64,000 nt of DNA from assembly GCA_963931925.1 (NCBI GenBank), contig OZ007583.1:19732548-19796547 (forward strand), read 5' to 3'. The notes under the pieces are model-generated. The model was not told the origin of the DNA and did no database searches. It was given only the letters and a program-made list of their open reading frames with translations. Below are positions 33,591 to 46,745 of this stretch, piece after piece. Both the position numbers and the translations under genes were made by a program. The stretch comes from Onchidella celtica (Eukaryota > Mollusca > Gastropoda > Systellommatophora > Onchidiidae). Within the stretch, counting starts at the first letter, position 1; each line of letters opens with the position of its first letter.

Positions 33591-34856
33591 TGGCAAGAGT
33601 CATCAATAGGAATGTCACGGTATCTGAATGGCAGCATGTCATAGCCATGAGATGCATTACATTTATTTACTCTATCTTTCTTCCTCTTTCTATTGCTCTT
33701 CTCTTTCTCTCTCTTTCTCACTTTCTCTTTTTCTTTCTCTTCCCTCTCCACTCTCCTTCTGTCTGTCTCTTCCCCTTAACTTTCTGTGCATCTTGTCTTG
33801 CGTTCTGTTTCTGTAATACGCTATATTTTCTTTCTCTGAGCACTTCATTTAAGAAGGCAGGATTTTTTTTTAATATGAGATGTTTGAACAAAGGATTTGG
33901 AAATCATATACTGTCCAAAACTTGATTTTATCCCCTGCTTAGGGACTCTCTTATCTGCTTCTCTACTTAAATTCATTTTTTCTATATTTTTATCGTTCCT
34001 TTTTGAAAATTGTATAGCTAGGTCAAGATTTTTTTTGCATTGCCATCTAGATTTATTGCAAATTCAGATATTTACGGGTATCAAAAGTTTCCTACATTTA
34101 ATATGAATCCATGCCAATTTGAAATTTGTTGCATATTTTACATGGGAGTCAGTCAGGTTGAGATTTGGTCATTTTCAGACATTCATAGTGTGAGATGGTG
34201 TGTTGAGTCTAAGGTATGTGATTTTTGTAGTTGTTCGAGGTCTGTTTTAACGCATCAAAAATAAAAGGAAGTCTCAAAATGAGAAAGTTTTTGGTGGAAA
34301 GAGCGGCTGTTCTGAATATATTATGAGACTATATGTATATATAAGCATACCAAAGATCTGTAACAAATCTGAAGCTCGCTGTAGCAAAACTTGATTCTGG
34401 ACTTGAAGAAGGGGAGAAATTGATGTTGTAAAAGATCTTTCTGTTGTGAGGATTTTTGCCTTTGGCATTTTCACCTCATATGGTCTATTTTTCTTCTCAC
34501 TGATGTTTTGTTCCTCTTGCTTTTGTCCACTTTTTTATCTTATGAGTCCTCATAAGGACTGTTTTCGGTGGGTTAATTGTTTTAAAGCCCTCAAAAGAGC
34601 AGTTTCGGGCTGGTACCAAAAAGGGTGGGGAAATTCAGAATTAGAGAGATATTCGGGCGGGGGGGGGGGGGGTATGTTTCATAATCCATTTTGGACAGTT
34701 GCTGTTGAAGAAGAACTGATGTTGGCATTCACAGCCCAGCGAAAAAGAAAAGTTGTTGTTTATTTCCTGTGCCACGCAAGAAGAAATATCTAGTTTACTA
34801 CCTTACTGTTCCCAAAGCAAAGTCAAATGTTGCAAAGTACTGTGATTTTATAATTG

Positions 34857-35250
34857 ACGAAATATTATAAAAATCACAGAAAAACTGTGGGTTGCAGCAG
34901 GGCTATAAGCAATGTCAAAATTGGGCAAAAAGAAAAAAGTTGTATATAGGAAAGCCCTGCATAAGAAATAATACCCAAACGATACAATGCAAACTAAAAG
35001 AGAAGAAAAAGTACACATATTCTGTTTCATTTCTATATATTTCCTATTGAAATCTTTTAGTGTTCGATTGTTTTATCTGTTCCATTTGTCTTTTTTCTGT
35101 TGTTGTTTTTTTTCTTTTTCTTTTTCATTGATAAAGGTGATAGCCAAAATATTGAACATTTTCTGTCTTCTCTTTTAGTTTGCATTATATCGTTTGGGTA
35201 TTATTTCTTACGCGGTGCTTTGCTACATACAACTTTTTTCTTTTTACCCA
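34857..35250. mobile_element. hairpin MITE family, best-preserved copy
   Basis: After the common leader (ACAGAAAAACTGTGGGTTGC), an arm of about 100 bp (GGGCAAAAAGAAAAAAGTTG, TAAGAAATAATACCCAAACG, ATGCAAACTAAAAGAGAAGA) is repeated inverted at about 35155-35250. The interior of about 130 bp is T-rich. Likely the fullest member of the family in the window. Confidence 0.82.
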
Positions 35251-35329
35251 CATGTGATTTTGTAAGTGGTATTCATAAAAGTATGAAAGATTGTAAACAT
35301 TTGTCTTTGTTTCATAGATACACAATATG

Positions 35330-35565
35330 AGATAACATTTGGTTCAAGTCACACAGTATGAGGTAACATTTGATTCAAGTCATGCGATGCGAGATTACAT
35401 TGATTCGAGTCACATTGAGAGATAATATTAGATTCAGGTCACAGTGTGAGATAACATTTGATTCAAGTCTCAGTGCAAGGTAACTTTTCATCTGACTCAA
35501 ACAGTATAAGATAACATTTGATTCGTATCACATTGTAAAATAACATTTGATTCAAAAGGTAACAG
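35330..35565. repeat. minisatellite, about 35-bp unit, about seven copies
   Basis: The unit is GATAACATTTGATTCAAGTC + ACAGTATGA with variants (GATTACATTGATTCGAGTC, GATAATATTAGATTCAGGTC). Confidence 0.8.
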
Positions 35566-38500
35566 TGTATCATTATCCTCTTTCATGCAGCTACAGTGTA
35601 TGATAATTTGTTTTGTCTACTGTCATAGAGCAGCAGCAAACTTCCACATTTATTAGACATGTACAATATCCTTACATAGTTCAACCTAGGCCGGCCTTAT
35701 CAGCATTGGGCAGCCACAGATCATAATTCAGTTATTTGTAAAAAGACCATTTTTCACCCTCATATGTTGGCACCCCATGACTTTGTTTATTTTATTTATA
35801 TTATGTACTTTCCTTTTTTTTTTGGCTGATATGCAATAGTCTATTTTTCGTAGAATGTTTCTTATCTTACAACAAGCTCTGCGCTGACTTTGAAGCTTGC
35901 TTCTGCGGAAAGCTATTTGGGGCTTTTGCCCATATAACTAAGGTTTTAGAATAATAAAACACGAATTTTAATGAGTAAACAATTTTTGGGGGTAAACAAT
36001 TAAAGTTATCAAATTTAACTATCACAATCAATTTGAGATCATTGTAAGGCAGCAGGGTATTCCTGTGTTCTAATTTTAGCTGTGAGCATGACGAATAGTT
36101 TAAATCAGGCAGCAGGAAGTGTTGACGTTGGGGCCCATGTGCTCGTGGAAAAAAAGGGATCAGAGGTGAGCAGTCAGCGACACAAGAAAATACTTCCACA
36201 CCATTTGGAGCCTCCAAATGTAAAAAAATAACTTTTCTTAGGAAGGCATCTTCAAAATTTCATGTAAATCCCAAGTGTGTAAACCAGTATTTTCTGTGAA
36301 CAGGCATCAAACACATATTTGCGTTTATTTATATAGATGTGCTAGCCATCTGAATTGTTCAGTAATCCTCTTGGGCCCAGGTAGCGCCGTTCAGGCTAAC
36401 ACAGGTTTTTCTCTGTGGGAAATGCTTTGGTAGGGACAGTTCCTTTTATTTCTGTTTGCAAGAAAATATATGAAGGAGATGCTGTAGCATTCAGATTGCG
36501 GTTAAAAATTTCTTCCAGGATAGAACAAAAGATGCTATAACTAACCTGTCCATTTCTACCTGCAACAGTAATCAGTGCTGTCTGGCCCCGCATGGGCTGT
36601 CTTGATGTTCCAAATGATCGGCTTGGATTAAGAATGTGTCTGCTGTCACCCATACAAAATTCTTGCAACTGCTGTGACCCCACGTTTTTAGTGTTTTTTT
36701 GTTTGTTTTTTTTTAAATCCCCGTAAATCACAACTTACCTTTAGCAAATTACATGGAAATAGAAAGGAAGAATGTTTAACCCTCAAGAATAGTGCTGTCT
36801 GTTTAGACTCAGATGCTTCGGAACTGGAGTATTGTTTTGTATATATGTATGGTGTGTCAGGCTCCTGAAATTTAATTGGTAGGGAGGAGATGTTTCATTC
36901 ATCTAGTCATGTCATGTGCAGTGATGTTCTATCGTGCCAAATATGAATACCATTCAGTTCACTGACACACAATATGCCTACCTTGAGGGTCATGTTGTAT
37001 ATAGTGTGTTGTATGATTTTTGTTGAATTTGAATTATTTCACAAAAATGCTGACAGTTTTTTGGAAGTTAAGTGTTCACCTTTATTGTTGATGTCAGAAG
37101 GAAGTATTTTCCATGTACATGTACATTGTTAATGTTGGTCTTCATTATTCCAACACTTTCACATGAGCAGTTGGGATTTTTAAATGTCTTGCCTTATCTT
37201 TCAAAGTGGTGGATATGAAGAAATAAAGATCTTCTTGGCTTCTCATCTGTAGCGGTTCTGTTGAATCAGGGAAGTGGTGTTCTTAAATGCGGAAGCCAAA
37301 TGCCTTGTACATACTAAAGTAAATCGTGAAAATATTGCTGTTGTTGTTGTTTTCCAATCTACTTATACCATCGAGGGTGTCACAGGAAGAAAGAGTTTTC
37401 GGTCTGCAGCTAGCTGAGAAGACTGTCTTGGCATAATGCTGTGGATCATCGTGAAAATATTGCCACCACTTATTTTCACACATAAACACTTGTCTAACAT
37501 ATTCCTAACATCTGAAATATAACAATTGAAATAATTCACTGCCTGTCTGCCGGAAAATGGTGGGAAGCATTCACAATCACATCCATCCATGTGAGGATTT
37601 TTTTTTCCTTTATGTCTGTGTTGATTTGAGAACAGGCAGGTTTTTGGAACCACTTTTTGGTATTCATATTAGGAACTTTTAAATCACTGCGAGGCTTCAG
37701 CCTAATTGTACTTGTTTGGTTCATAAGAACCGTGAATTGGAATGGCTTCACTTGTGAGATCATTTTTACGTGTTTTTTTTTTACAATGACAAAGTAGAAT
37801 TATTGGGCTTTAGTATTTATTGAGCCATATCAGAATGATTGTTCAGTATGACTGATAGGATTTCAGATGCACCTTCTGACATAAAATTCACAAAATGGCA
37901 TTTACTCAAATTGTTTTACTTCATTTTATTTTTTGCTTTTTTGTCAATATTTTTATTCACACAAAAAAAAGAGTGCCTATAACAGTTTAACAGAAGTTTT
38001 CTTTACACGCTTTAGACAACTTCTGACTTAGGGAATACACAGATGTGATTTTTAAAGTTGAGCTTCCATCATCAATGTGTAATATGGGGCACAGAAGAAA
38101 ATTTCCTGTCAAGCTTTGTAATTCCACTTAAAGGAAATGTGTCTTTTTTTTTTGTTTCCAGCTCAAAATGTCAGAACACTTACTTCTGTTGAACTCAGTT
38201 GCGGCTCAAAATCAGTGAACGTACTAGTATTAAAAATGTAGCAAACTTCAAGACCTTTTAAAATATGCCCACTTACACCTGTATGTCTTTCAGTGCGTAA
38301 TATATTTTGTAGAATTTAAGGCTCAGCAGTTAGAAAGCCTTTCATGATTACATAGGAGGCCTTACTTCATTTATAAAATGATTTCCCCTAAAGAGACCAT
38401 GCTGCTGCTGTATGCGCTCTGATTAGGTAGTCCAAACTGCTCCACTAAAGGGGTGAAATCTAGCTTTGGCATAATTTTAGGCCATCATTGCAAGTCTACT

Positions 38501-40217
38501 ACTGCTGTGTGTTTATGTAATATGGCATGCATCCGACATCAAACTAAAGTTTATTTCTTGCTCTGTCAAAATATACTATCTTTTGTATTGTTTAATGTGT
38601 ATACCTGTGTGTTTTTATTGCTTGAACAAGACATAGTCTTGCCGTTTTCGCCCTGAGCTGCAAGTACCTATTTGACCTCCTCATAACTAAGGATCGCAGA
38701 GCGTTGCGCCGATGTAGCGCACGCATTTAAAAATAGCTCACACAGAAAGCCAGATAAATGAGGTTTAATTCAATGTATTTTTCATAGCTTTTTAAGTTGA
38801 AATTCCTTTAAAAATCAATTGTTGAAAAGTTTATTGACCAGAAACTGGCGGAAACTTTAAAAGATCAGGATCAAAATTATACGCAAATTAACTTCAGCCT
38901 TTGTATTATACGGGTATGCCAAAATCAGACATGGAGTATGTTTTGGTGCAAAGCGCAGACTGTTTTCATAGACCCACCCAATGCTTGGTTTCGTCACCTT
39001 TGTCCAACACTCAGTGCTAAGTGAATTGTGAAATGGTTGACCTCCTTTTCAATTGAAAAAAAAAACATAATTTTTGTCTCCCTTGTAAGAGTTCACAAAA
39101 AACTGGTGTCGGATGAAGTTTGATGACTAAAAACAAGTAAAATGAGATATTTGTGTTATAGCTGTAGGCCTACCTTTTGAAAAAAATTGAGCATAATGTA
39201 CACACTCTTGACTTGGAAACCGAGAATTTTGAATGCCGTGACCCAATAAAGCGTCATTTTATGGGCAGTCAAAGTTGGACTCGAAGTGTTTTTTCACTTT
39301 TGAAAATGCCATAATTTTCAAAGCTTTTAAGCCAGAATGATAAATTTGGTGTCAAAATTCTTAGAAAAGCAAGCTCTATCGGATTACACAATAATTAGTG
39401 AGATAATATAAAAAGTAAAAATCAGTTTGGACTACCTACTCCTTTTATATGGCCAGTGGTGATTAATACTGTTTGATGTGATTGGTCTCAGGAAATTCAT
39501 GAGGACTTTGGAGGATTTCCCTTGATATTAAATAGCAACAAAGTTATGGAACTTTCATTGGCACATTTACATTTACAGTTGTTACTTGGTCTCAGGGTAA
39601 AAGTTGACAATGATGAGTTATGACATTCCAGCAATGCCCACTTTACATTTGTCTATGCATTCGTATGAATGAAAGTCTGGAAATCTCATAGTCATGGAAT
39701 AGCATTAAAAATGTCCACACTATCTGAGTTTACTTTTTGTTTTTTTAAATTATGTTTTTAACCTGTTTTTTTGTTTTGTTTTTGTTTTTTTGGAAGTCTT
39801 AATTATTAACTTCATAGATGGGCATAAAATAATCATACATATCAGAACTCAGCACTCCCAAGGTATCTGTATAAAACCAACAGCACTTTACAACAAGATC
39901 TGCAAAAATGATTTATATTATATATTACTATTTCAAAGAAGACCCATCAAGTTCTTCAGTTCTTTAGCTTAGTCTTATCCAAAGATGGCAATGGTGGCTC
40001 TATTTAGAATGGAGATGAAAACCTTTAATTTCCGAGATGTGTGGGGATTGTAGCATTTAGGAAATTACAACGATGTTGTCATACACTCATAGTTGCAAGT
40101 GGAAGAGAAACTTGGTAGTCGTACCAAATCATCCAAACACACTGAAATTGATTATGAATCAAAATTGATGAGGTTGTTATAGTTATCCAGTTTCCAGGAT
40201 CAAAGCATTTCTTTATT

Positions 40218-40372
40218 TAACAAGTTCATGATACCCACCCATTGAAATTGACACCCACCCATTGAAATTATGATACTCACCAGTCAAAACTATTTGATAC
40301 CCAGTCACTGATCTGTTTATGATACCCACCTATTGAAACTGATACCCACCATTTGAAACTGTTTATGATGCC
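40218..40372. repeat. minisatellite with GATACCCACC(C)ATTGAAA units
   Basis: ATACCCACCCATTGAAATTG, ACACCCACCCATTGAAATTA, ATACCCACCTATTGAAACTG and ATACCCACCATTTGAAACTG occur in succession, some separated by TTTATG. Confidence 0.8.
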
Positions 40373-41592
40373 AAATTATTAGTGCTTGTGCTGCGAGACA
40401 AAATTGGGACGTAAATTCTTACCTTTGTAATATGTTCAATAAATTCAGCTTTATGTGACAAGCAGTGCATGCATTTTTCAAATTTTGAGATGAATGAACA
40501 TATTCAGTTTCAGGGTATATTTTTATGCAATAATGAAGTGATAGATTTATTGTATAAAGTTACTGAGTGATAAATTTACTGTACCAGTATGCAGAATTTC
40601 TTGAGCAAACATATACAAGGTTCAAGAGTGACTGCTACATTTAATCAAAAATTTTCCTTAAAAGATGCAGAGATTTTGGATTAGATCTACTGTAGGACAC
40701 AAAGATTAGAGGCAGTGCACATGTAAAAAGTTTTTGTGTTTTGGACAATGTGAGGCACATTATATTTTGTATTTTATAATTGTAGTATCCCCATAATAGA
40801 TAATTATCAGATCATTCATAAACAATTGTGTAATACATGTATATGGAAAGTTTTTTGTTATTTATTTAATTTATCTACTTTTCGTTTTGTAGTGAATATG
40901 AAAATTATTCAGTGCTTCTTGATTATATCACAATAGCGCCACCTCAAGTATTCATTCATGACATTAGTTGCTCAGTGTATCCGCAGCTTTTTTGTATTAT
41001 CAACAAAAATGTTTTGTTGTCATGTCACTCGATGAAAATTGTCCGCTGTTTAGAGGATTTCAGCTGATGTGAAATTGTGGTTGCTTCGCCGGTGAAAATT
41101 CCTGCTGAGACCAGCATTTGTTTATTGTGTTCAAGAAATTTTGAACAAAGTAAAAGTGAGCAGCTTGAAGCAATGTAACTGCATTTTGAAATGGATTCTG
41201 CTCATAAAGTTTTTTTGTTTCTTTGTATTCAGGTAGTGTATTTCATTCAAAATGGCAGAAAAATCACAGCTTTGCTTTCAGGTTTAGGCTTCTGTGTGCC
41301 ACATGCACATATAAATTTCCTTCCTAAATCATATTTTCCAATTTTCATCTATAAAAGTTAGTTTGTTAGAATGGAACTTAATTAAGAATGCATTTGATTT
41401 GTTTTATTGTTACATCAATTATTCAATAACTCTTGCTGCTCTTGAGGAAGAAATGGCCCAACTGCATATATATATATTATTATATGTACCTATTCTCATT
41501 TTTTATGACTTATGGTTTGAAGATTTGTTTTTTTTAGTAACAGTTTCTGTAAATCGAATTAACAGAGCGGATGCATATATATAGATCTATAT

Positions 41593-41854
41593 CGTCACTG
41601 TTACTTAAGACTGTAGTAACTCAAAAATCGGAAAATCAATTTTTATATAATTAGATTCAACTACATTCAAAGCCGCATCATAATTATGATCTTGGTGATA
41701 GACTCCTAATTATAGCTAACTTTTGTAAATGCATCATAACCACACCAGTTGTGCTAAAATAAGATTTTTTTGCTTTTGAATAGTAATCAAAACGATTTTT
41801 TTGCTTTTGAAAAGTAACCAAAACTGATTACCACAGTTTTAGGCGACAGAGAGG
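41593..41854. mobile_element. MITE family 'CGYCACC', copy 3
   Basis: Left end CGTCACTGTTACTTAAGACT; interior CATTCAAAGCCGCATCATAA. The TTTTTTTGCTTTTGAAWAGT block is duplicated in tandem (about 41766 and 41797). ATAT flanks both ends (41589-41592 and 41855-41858), a candidate 4-bp target duplication. Confidence 0.72.
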
Positions 41855-43858
41855 ATATCACTGTTTTTGCACCACAAAAAGACTCACATATTTTTTGCAG
41901 TTTTAAGTGGCAAACAAGGTTACCCATCATATATGCTGCAGATTCTGTTTGATACTGAAAGTGAATGTTACTCATAAAGGTATAAATATTTCATTTGCCT
42001 TTTTTTTCACTACTGGAGTTCGTAATAATTGAGATATTTCTGGAAAACATTACCTCCTCAAAGGTGATTACCAGTTAATATTTCTGGTGATTGTAGTTAT
42101 TGGTCGTTGGACTTTTGCTGTTGCTGTTTACCTTTGCTTTTCATGGAAAGTATACTTTCCAAGCTTTTCTTTTTTTTTTGCATTTTGCATGATATACAAA
42201 AATACAGATCTCCCGTTCAGTCTGTTTGATCCAATTTTCCTCATACCATACAATAATTTCTTCATTGATTTTGTGTGAAAATCACTTGCTTGAGTTTTTT
42301 CTGATCTTTTTACTCTTCATAAAGATGTATTTCTTTCTTGATGCATGAGGTACATTATCTTTTTCAGTGCACAGCTAAATTTCAAAGCATAATTTTGTAT
42401 ATGGAATTGTATAAAAATCAATTCCAGAGGTTCTCATATTGAACCTGCCTTTACTCGTCTACTTACTGAAACATTTTATTTTTGTGCATGGATCATGGAG
42501 TAATCCCCCCCTCAAAATCCGGCCAATCCATGCAGAACTTTTAGAACATATATGATTTTTCACAGAAGTGATTATTCAACAGCATTTTCCTGCTTCGTCA
42601 ACTTGACTTTATTAATATTTTATAGAAATATTTTATAAATACCCAATGCTGAACCCTAATTATGCATGTCATAATAAAAATTTCTTTGATTTTTAAGGTT
42701 TGGCGTTTTTTGTTTTCATTTTTACTCTTCATGATCATGCATTTCAGGGTTAGTAATATCATCTAGCCTTGTAATCCAATAACGGATGTAAATTTTAAAA
42801 ATGTATTACAGTCCAAGGACCCTAAAACATCATACTTAAAATTCTGAAAGATATACAGCCCAAAATTACATATGCAGGTAGTCAAGCGTTCAAAACTTGA
42901 CAGGGAGAAGAGCTCTTGGGATATTTTTTCTATATAATATTTGTCTCGAAATTAAGATTCCTGATGCACATGCAGCGATATTCAGAAGGTGCCAATTCAG
43001 ATTTCATAATAAACGATTTCCCCGTAATTCAAAATTGTGAAAGAGTAATGCTGTCAAAATAAAAATTCACCCAACAATCCTAATGACCTTCCATTCAAAA
43101 ACAAATCTAGCTCTTGTCATCACTTTTATAATAAATATCTGACATACCAGCTACCCTCAAGACTGGGAATACCAGAAAGTAAGAAAACATACATTTACCT
43201 TTCAGGTCTACTAGTGTATTTGCACTACAACATCTGGGTGAAAGTGGGCACAGCAGCAAATAAAGAAATTATGAAATTGATTGTTGAAGGGTTACTGTTT
43301 TCACATGAATAGGGAGTTGTTTTCTTTGGATTAGGAATGGTCACGAGAATGCAAAATGCCCCAGCTGTCCCATGTTATTGTATCAGGTGTCTTTGGTGGT
43401 CCTCAGGGCTGTTCTCCCTGTGAGGAAGTAAATTCTGATGTGTTTCAAAATGATTTTCCTTTATCATATGTCCATACAAGAGACTCTAAGTAAACACGAA
43501 GAGACAGTTCTGTTGTGTATGTTTCAGATTGAGCCCATTTAACCCTCCCAAAGTTAAAGCAAATTTAAATTTAATAACTGAGAAAAGTTATTCAAAATGT
43601 CTTGATAAATTTAATATCAAGGTTCACTTTGAATACTACCAAACTGTGCTCAGATACTGACTTTGACGTTTTATAAATGAAAAAATAGGGAGCTGCTTTG
43701 TAAGACAATACAAACGATCACACCATCACAATCTATATCTACATCCCAGTGCCTTCATCGAAAATCAACAAATGATTAAAAAAAACAAACGTTCAAGTGT
43801 CCAACAGGACAGCTTTGTATTGTAACTAGCAAATACTTTAACATGCTGCACACATACT

Positions 43859-45089
43859 TGTCACGAGTGGAGTGAGCGGAATTCAGAGATTACGGGGGCA
43901 TGGAAGTGGGGAATGACTCACGGGATAGTGAGGCTGCTCACCTATATTGACTTCTGTTAGTTAACGTTAAAGCGTGCATGTGTGAGTGGTGGGGGTCTGA
44001 ATGAGGCGAGAGCGCTGTATTACTATCACTGCACACTAAGACGTCCAAGGAAGCGGACGCGGGAGAAAGCCCCAGAGGGCGAACATAAGGAGAGCAGTCG
44101 GAAGACTTGGGAGTAGTGTTTTTTCCAGTGATGACTGGTAGGTGGAACGATGATTGATAATTATGATTGAGTATTATATTCGTCTATTACCATGATGTAA
44201 ATAAGTATATGTGAGGAATGTGGAAGTCCTTGATACTGTATATAGCAATGTGCGCCATGAGCGATAGATGTAAGTTGAGTTCATGGATTTGTAGCGAGAG
44301 TGAGTATTGTGTACTACGGTGGAGGTGTGTTACCGTAAGATGTTTGGTGAGTGAAATGTGAACTATTGTGTGTACGCTTCATGAGTTGTAAGGAGGGGTG
44401 AAGTGAATAGAAGTGGTATGGTATTGTACCAATGTAATGTTATTCTTGTAGGTGTCGGGGACGGGCCGAAGCGCTGCCTACGGTGAGCACAGGGGATAGG
44501 CCAGCATAGGGCCGAAGGCCACACATAGGCCAGGAGGACGCTGTCGTGTAGGACAGTCGCAGCACATGAGTCGTGGCAGTCAGGCCACCGACAGGGACGT
44601 ATATATGATCGTGAATGTGTTGTTGAAATGCTAATGTGCTATTGCCATGTTGATGTGCTATTGAAATGCTAATGTGCTATTGCCATGTTGATGTGCTATT
44701 GAAATGCTAATGTGCTTTTGCCATGTTGATGTGCTATTGAAATGCTAATGTGTTATGGCAATAGGAAGGGGCTATTGAGAGACTGCGGTGCCATTGAAAT
44801 AATATTATTAATGTGCTATTAAGACATGGAGAGGAGAAGCTGAGACCGAAGTGTCTTTAGAAAGTAACTACCGGGTTGTGGACCCGAGGAAGTGTGCGCA
44901 AGGGAGAAGGCCGTTGTACGGCAGTTGAATTGAATAATATAATGTCTGTATTTGCGCTATTATCTTTATGTTTATGTATAATAAATGTGTGAGTCTGATG
45001 GGTTGTTCTGTTAAGTGTTAAACTTGTTCGTTCGTGATTGTTGTCTTGTTATAATCATTATTACATCTCCCAGTCTGGGATTTGTGACA
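43859..45089 (+). mobile_element. solo LTR (copy B), TSD ATACT
   Basis: It is near-identical to copy A from TGTCACGAGTGGAGTGAG to GGGATTTGTGACA. ATACT flanks it at 43854-43858 and 45090-45094, perfect over 5 bp. 1231 bp; it is longer than copy A mainly because the ATGTGCTATTGCCATGTTG subrepeat array (about 44620-44755) has more units. High similarity to copy A implies both are young. Confidence 0.95.
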
Positions 45090-45094
45090 ATACT

Positions 45095-46434
45095 ATCCAC
45101 AATTCCTGGTGCATGCAAATGCAAGCAGAGATTGTTAAAAGATGATCTTGAACTGTGTGGCTAGATAAATATATAAACATTGATACATTTGTAGAAAAAT
45201 ATACATCTCACTGCCGTATAAATACTTCAATGTCCTGTTGTTCTAGGAGGGAAAAAAATGGCACTTTCATTTGTTGAAAAAACACTGCTGTGATACTCTC
45301 AGAATATTGGTTTTGAAACTACATAAGTTTTCAAATCTCCTGTACTGTGCAGCTCTAAAAGATACAACTGGAAAACATGTCACCTGCATTTCATCAGTAC
45401 AAATCTCCAAAGACTAAATGAGAGACATGGCTCATTTCATGGATGCAGACAGAGTAAATTCACTCAAAAAATTTATAGATGAACTTTCGTAGAACACACA
45501 AAGATATAGAAGTCTCACAGAATCTGTAAGAAATTACAAAACTACATTGTAAATATGTCACGGATTAACGAAAAAGCAAGCTATGAACAGAAATTACACA
45601 CAATGGAAGATGGTAAAAAAAATTAAAACCCCAATGCCAAGAATTTTGTAGACTGGCATACCCTGGTGAAACAGGTCGCCAAAGTTACATTTGTAGCTCT
45701 GATTTATAAAACATCTGCCTGATGAGAACTCTGGATCTGAGAAAGACAGATATGACAGAAGTATTCGTAATAGAATGTAGAAATGGAATCCAACAGCAAA
45801 TCTCAGAATGACAAAACATGTCAATACTGGAGAAAGAAATACTGTGCAGTGTGAGTGTCAATTCACTGGAATTCTGATACAATGGTGCTTCAGAATGAAA
45901 ATGACCATTTTAAACACCTTCATCCTTCTATCTCTTCTCTAGCAATAAACGTTTTTCTTTCCCAAGGACAACCACACCAGTCTGTGAAAGGTGCCACTTA
46001 TATTGCAGATTTTCCTCTACCAATGAGTAAGAATTTCCACTCAATGGCTGAAAAAGTAACTGGCTAATAAAACCAACACAGGATGAGGTTAAACATCCCA
46101 GGTATAAAAATATGTAAGTAGCCCAGAGAAATTTCCTTGATGCAATATTTGCATATATGTTTACCTTCGGTGGTTAGTGGAAAAATGTTAACATATTGTG
46201 CTCTAACGGTGACTAGTGCTAGAACAGTGAATAACTATAAGGCAGTTTATATGCTGTTCTGTTATAATTCACCTTATATTTAGAACTGTACATGAAGAAT
46301 GTAAACATTGCGATTGTAAAGAATGTACATGCAGAGCCAAAATTAATCACTACAGTGAAATTGGCAAGAAATGATTTCTTGTCTTTGTCAACGCATGCTA
46401 CCTTGAAATTCAGCATTCTCCTGACTTAGCTATT
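45095..46434. other. non-coding, no gene recognised
   Basis: Short open frames on both strands lack motifs. I see no repeat structure or splice-flanked exon. Confidence 0.45.
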
Positions 46435-46745
46435 CCTCTGGTGCCCAGAGTGCCATATCTGGCACATGTGAAATCATCAGTTCCAAGGAAAACTAACAAA
46501 ATTTTGTTGTATTTGGGAATTTCATGAGTTACATATCATGTATATATATGTAACTCTAAATGCCCTTGGTTGATTTTTATCTGCAGTAATTTCCGCTTTC
46601 AATTATTCTTGTTTTTTACTACCACGTGAGCTTGAAACAGCAAACAGCACCCACCCTTCTTCAATCTAGCCTCAACCACATTCAGGTATGTAATTTTGTC
46701 AATTTATCCTTATATATAGTTTGAAGTATTTTTCCTGAATCTGAC

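Larger units (their letters stand above)
33591..43853. other. 10-kb stretch after the SPFH gene, no gene recognised
   Basis: It is AT-rich with stops throughout. The first part is probably the 3' UTR of the SPFH gene. Open frames at 36396-36731 and 37283-37763 (minus) were checked by eye and match nothing I know. Repeats inside it are listed separately (34857, 35330, 40218, 41593). I see no exon chain with convincing splice sites. Confidence 0.45.

Noticed and set aside
36396..36731. 111-codon minus-strand open frame
   Set aside because: It looked vaguely like a pogo/Tigger transposase fragment but no catalytic motif or family box could be confirmed.
37283..37763. Overlapping minus-strand open frames of 68-96 codons
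   Set aside because: No motif, no splice context, and the three frames overlap each other.
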